From Nitrospirota bacterium (lineage in GTDB: Bacteria; Nitrospirota; Nitrospiria; Nitrospirales; Nitrospiraceae), in NCBI GenBank assembly GCA_004296865.1, contig SCVQ01000334.1, positions 1 to 5,736 on the forward strand: a stretch of DNA of 5,736 nt, in the 5' to 3' direction. Below are positions 5,287 to 5,736 of the stretch, piece after piece (the first letter of the stretch is position 1; each line of letters begins with the position of its first letter). The notes beneath the pieces are model-generated. The model saw nothing but the letters and a program-made list of their open reading frames with translations. It was not told the origin of the DNA and did not search any database. The position numbers and the translations under genes were made by a program.

Positions 5287-5736
5287 TCAGGCCTTCTCTT
5301 TCTCGTGGAACAGCCGGACGGCGACCTTCTGGCCTTTAATCCTTGTCCGGCCGAGCGCCTCGATGATACCCCGGGCCAGCTCTTCCGGCACGTCCACCAG
5401 CGAGAATCGATCCGTCATGTCGATGGCGCCGATCACGTTCGCATCGACGCCGGCCTCGTTCGCAATGGCGCCGACGATATCTCCCGGCCTGACGCCGGCC
5501 GTCCGACCCGCGCCGATATACAACTTGACCATGCCCGCCGATCGGCCTCCCCGGCTTGGCCTGCCTTGCGGTCTTCCCTCGCGATCTTTCGTCTTCGCGC
5601 CGCGCGCCCGCTCCCCTGACTCCCACGGAGGACGCCGCACCATCCGTTGCGCCTCATCGTCACGTCCCCGCATGGCAGGAATCTCGTCTTCCACCCGCTC
5701 ACCGCCCTGCGATCGATCGGCCAGTTTCACCGCCGC
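5287..5736 (-). CDS. DEAD-box RNA helicase, C-terminal part (cut by window end)
   Basis: The visible 149 residues are the C-terminus of an ATP-dependent RNA helicase whose motor domains lie beyond the right edge of the window. Residues 1-68 are a charged, Arg/Gly-rich linker (for example RGRDDEAQR, GRPSRGGRSAG), as often seen in cold-shock type helicases for non-specific RNA contact. Residues 69-142 are a DbpA/CsdA-type RNA-binding domain (PF03880): VKLYIGAGRTAGVRPGDIVG, IANEAGVDANVIGAIDM, FSLVDVPEELARGIIEAL and KGQKVAVRLF. The domain suggests a DeaD/CsdA- or DbpA-like role in ribosome assembly or mRNA unwinding. I cannot choose between them without the core. The GTG at 5730 is internal, because the frame continues as Ala-Ala to the edge. 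The neighbouring convergent rbgA fits a ribosome-related locus. Confidence 0.9.
   Translation of the reverse strand, partial: AAVKLADRSQGGERVEDEIPAMRGRDDEAQRMVRRPPWESGERARGAKTKDREGRPQGRPSRGGRSAGMVKLYIGAGRTAGVRPGDIVGAIANEAGVDANVIGAIDMTDRFSLVDVPEELARGIIEALGRTRIKGQKVAVRLFHEKEKA

Noticed and set aside
1..5736. A new defence, mobile or CRISPR-like system
   Set aside because: All six protein genes belong to well-known families. There is no repeat array, nuclease, reverse transcriptase, integrase, tRNA attachment site or cluster of unknown genes.

Overview
This is a GC-rich bacterial chromosomal window that carries parts of two head-to-head transcription blocks and mostly ordinary genes. An exported FkpA/Mip-type FKBP points to a Gram-negative (diderm) bacterium. 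The gene families fit Nitrospirota or a proteobacterium. I cannot decide the lineage from sequence alone, and Nitrospira-like is only a guess from the style of the FKBP.

Layout from left to right. Bases 1-102 are a perfect 102-bp palindrome that begins exactly at the first base. It is directly followed by the Shine-Dalgarno and start of an exported FKBP-type peptidyl-prolyl isomerase (115-792, +). Converging on that gene is a leftward series: an aldo/keto reductase (start 4214), a BaiN/HI0933-type flavoprotein (start 3378 by GTG or 3345 by ATG) and an AI-2E family (PF01594) membrane transporter (start 1936, ending at 854). The reductase stop and the possible GTG start of the flavoprotein share a 4-base GTGA overlap, so these two are probably co-transcribed. 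The transporter follows after 116 bases that contain a plausible promoter of its own. A divergent control region (4215-4364) separates the reductase from rbgA/ylqF (4365-5228, +), a circularly permuted GTPase of 50S ribosome assembly. The window ends inside the 3' part of a leftward DEAD-box RNA helicase gene (stop at 5287), of which only the arginine-rich linker and the C-terminal DbpA-type RNA-binding domain are present.

Functionally, the right side (RbgA and the RNA helicase, convergent) belongs to ribosome and RNA metabolism. The FKBP is an envelope folding factor. The reductase and flavoprotein are two redox enzymes with unknown substrates. No gene pair here specifies a recognisable pathway beyond that.

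I found no RNA genes, CRISPR arrays, transposases, defence genes or phage genes. No stretch over 300 bases lacks a gene. I see no convincing evidence of a new biological system. The items most worth checking are the 102-bp palindrome (quite possibly a fold-back artefact at a contig edge), a 9-base tandem-repeat insertion in the FAD-binding fold of the flavoprotein, the non-canonical active-site spacing of the reductase, and an operator-like inverted repeat over a -10 box upstream of rbgA.
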